From assembly GCA_031285115.1 (NCBI GenBank), contig JAITWU010000112.1, positions 1-20,725 of the forward strand: 20,725 nucleotides of DNA. The letters are read 5' to 3'. Shown piece after piece: positions 20,406 to 20,725 of this stretch (the stretch's first letter is position 1; every line of letters starts with the position of its first letter). The notes beneath the pieces were generated by a model, which searched no databases, was not told the origin of the DNA, and saw only the letters and a list, made by a program, of their open reading frames with translations. The stretch is from Azonexus sp. (GTDB lineage Bacteria; Pseudomonadota; Gammaproteobacteria; Burkholderiales; Rhodocyclaceae). The position numbers and the translations under genes are program-made.

Positions 20406-20520
20406 ATGGAATTTCCTTGTTGAATGGAAAGTGCGGGCACAACGGCAACCCCAGCGGGCAGCGTTGCGACCCGCAGGGGTTGAAAAATGAAAAGGTGCGC
20501 CCTCCAGAACGGAGAGCGCT
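20406..20520 (-). ncRNA. Putative leader RNA of the helicase gene, related to the B-type elements
   Basis: Read on the minus strand, a 9-bp hairpin with one G-U pair (plus coordinates 20497-20505 with 20511-20519) is followed by a CTTTTCAT-like segment and a CAACCC box, then the P3-like stem AACCCCTGCGGG with CCCGCTGGGGTT (20470-20481 with 20447-20458; 6+5 bp around a T-T mismatch). Near the gene, TTTCC (20426-20430) pairs with GGAAA (20412-20416), which is the ribosome site. Box, P3 and masking of the ribosome site match the B-type leaders at 14856 and 17040; the P1/pseudoknot part is not recognisable. Confidence 0.5.
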
Positions 20521-20527
20521 GGGTAAA

Positions 20528-20725
20528 TCAGACGGTCAGCAGGCCATCGCGCACGCCCTGGCTCACGTACCGCAGAAAGTGATCGGTGATGCTGACGCGC
20601 ATCGCCTCGATTCCACCCAGGGGCGGATAGTTCGGTTCATCAAGCCGCTTGTAAGCGTCCTTTTCCAGACACCAGTCCTGCAAGGACGCTCGCCAGTCAT
20701 CAAGCAGCGCCACCGGCGAGAGCTG
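20528..20725 (-). CDS. C-terminal end of a protein running off the window
   Basis: The reading frame is open to the window edge; 65 residues are visible, beginning QLSPVALLDDWRASLQDW and ending GVRDGLLTV with a TGA at 20528-20530. The GTG at 20713 need not be the true start. The fragment is helical, acidic and soluble (KRLDEPNYPPLGGIEAM, SITDHFLRYVSQGVRDG). Family not recognised. It is upstream of the helicase on the same strand, 122 bases apart, with the helicase leader between, so it may be in the same operon. Confidence 0.6.
   Translation of the reverse strand, partial: QLSPVALLDDWRASLQDWCLEKDAYKRLDEPNYPPLGGIEAMRVSITDHFLRYVSQGVRDGLLTV

Overview
The window looks like part of an integrative and conjugative element (ICE) or related genomic island from a beta- or gammaproteobacterium. 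Evidence: most genes are GC-rich; there is a type-G/PFL-style ICE conjugation protein (DUF3262/PFL_4701-like domain), a DsbC-like disulfide isomerase, a large island-type SNF2-like helicase, two tyrosine recombinases, phage-type DNA methyltransferases, and many small orphan ORFs. The host cannot be fixed from this sequence. No tRNA, rRNA or CRISPR array was seen.

Layout. (1) 1-3134, plus strand: a SprT-like protein whose catalytic Glu is replaced by Val, preceded by a palindromic operator; a membrane-anchored DUF3108 protein; and a DUF5131 (Gp37/Gp68) protein. (2) 3187-9689, minus strand: a tightly packed run that reads, in transcription order, PH-domain membrane protein, DsbC-like protein, secreted protein, lytic-transglycosylase/DUF3262 fusion, 3-TM protein, small SAM methyltransferase, C5 cytosine methyltransferase (with a second long ORF in another frame of the same strand), a 4-TM protein, a serine-recombinase remnant and a 2-TM protein. 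(3) 9748-9789: a perfect 18-6-18 inverted repeat between the divergent PH-domain gene and a XerC/D-like recombinase. (4) 9889-17833, plus strand: the recombinase and a coupled gene, then small orphan genes, interrupted by an IS3-family fragment joined to a 5'-truncated integrase. (5) 18006-20725, minus strand: the helicase and the end of another gene, separated from the plus-strand block by a strong bidirectional terminator.

The most interesting feature is a family of related leader elements immediately upstream of six genes (11558, 12094, 15000, 15693 and 17255 on plus; the helicase on minus). Up to three pairing elements recur. P1 is a hairpin whose loop can pair with a downstream segment (GCUCU/AGAGC, GUCCU/AGGAC, GUUUU/GGAAC). 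P3 is a strong GC hairpin following a CAACCC box. The third is a pairing that hides the Shine-Dalgarno sequence (UCUCCU/AGGAGA, UUCUCCC/GGGAGAA, CUCCU/AGGAG, UUUCC/GGAAA). Base changes on both sides keep the pairing, so these are probably structured regulatory RNAs. From memory they resemble, in gene context, the radC or STAXI RNA motifs; this was not tested.

The plus-strand block 15000-17833 has the look of an anti-defence or regulatory cassette. One gene encodes an Aca2/YdiL-like HTH protein preceded by a long hairpin, and the gene before it shares its C-terminal module. Functions of the small genes are unknown.
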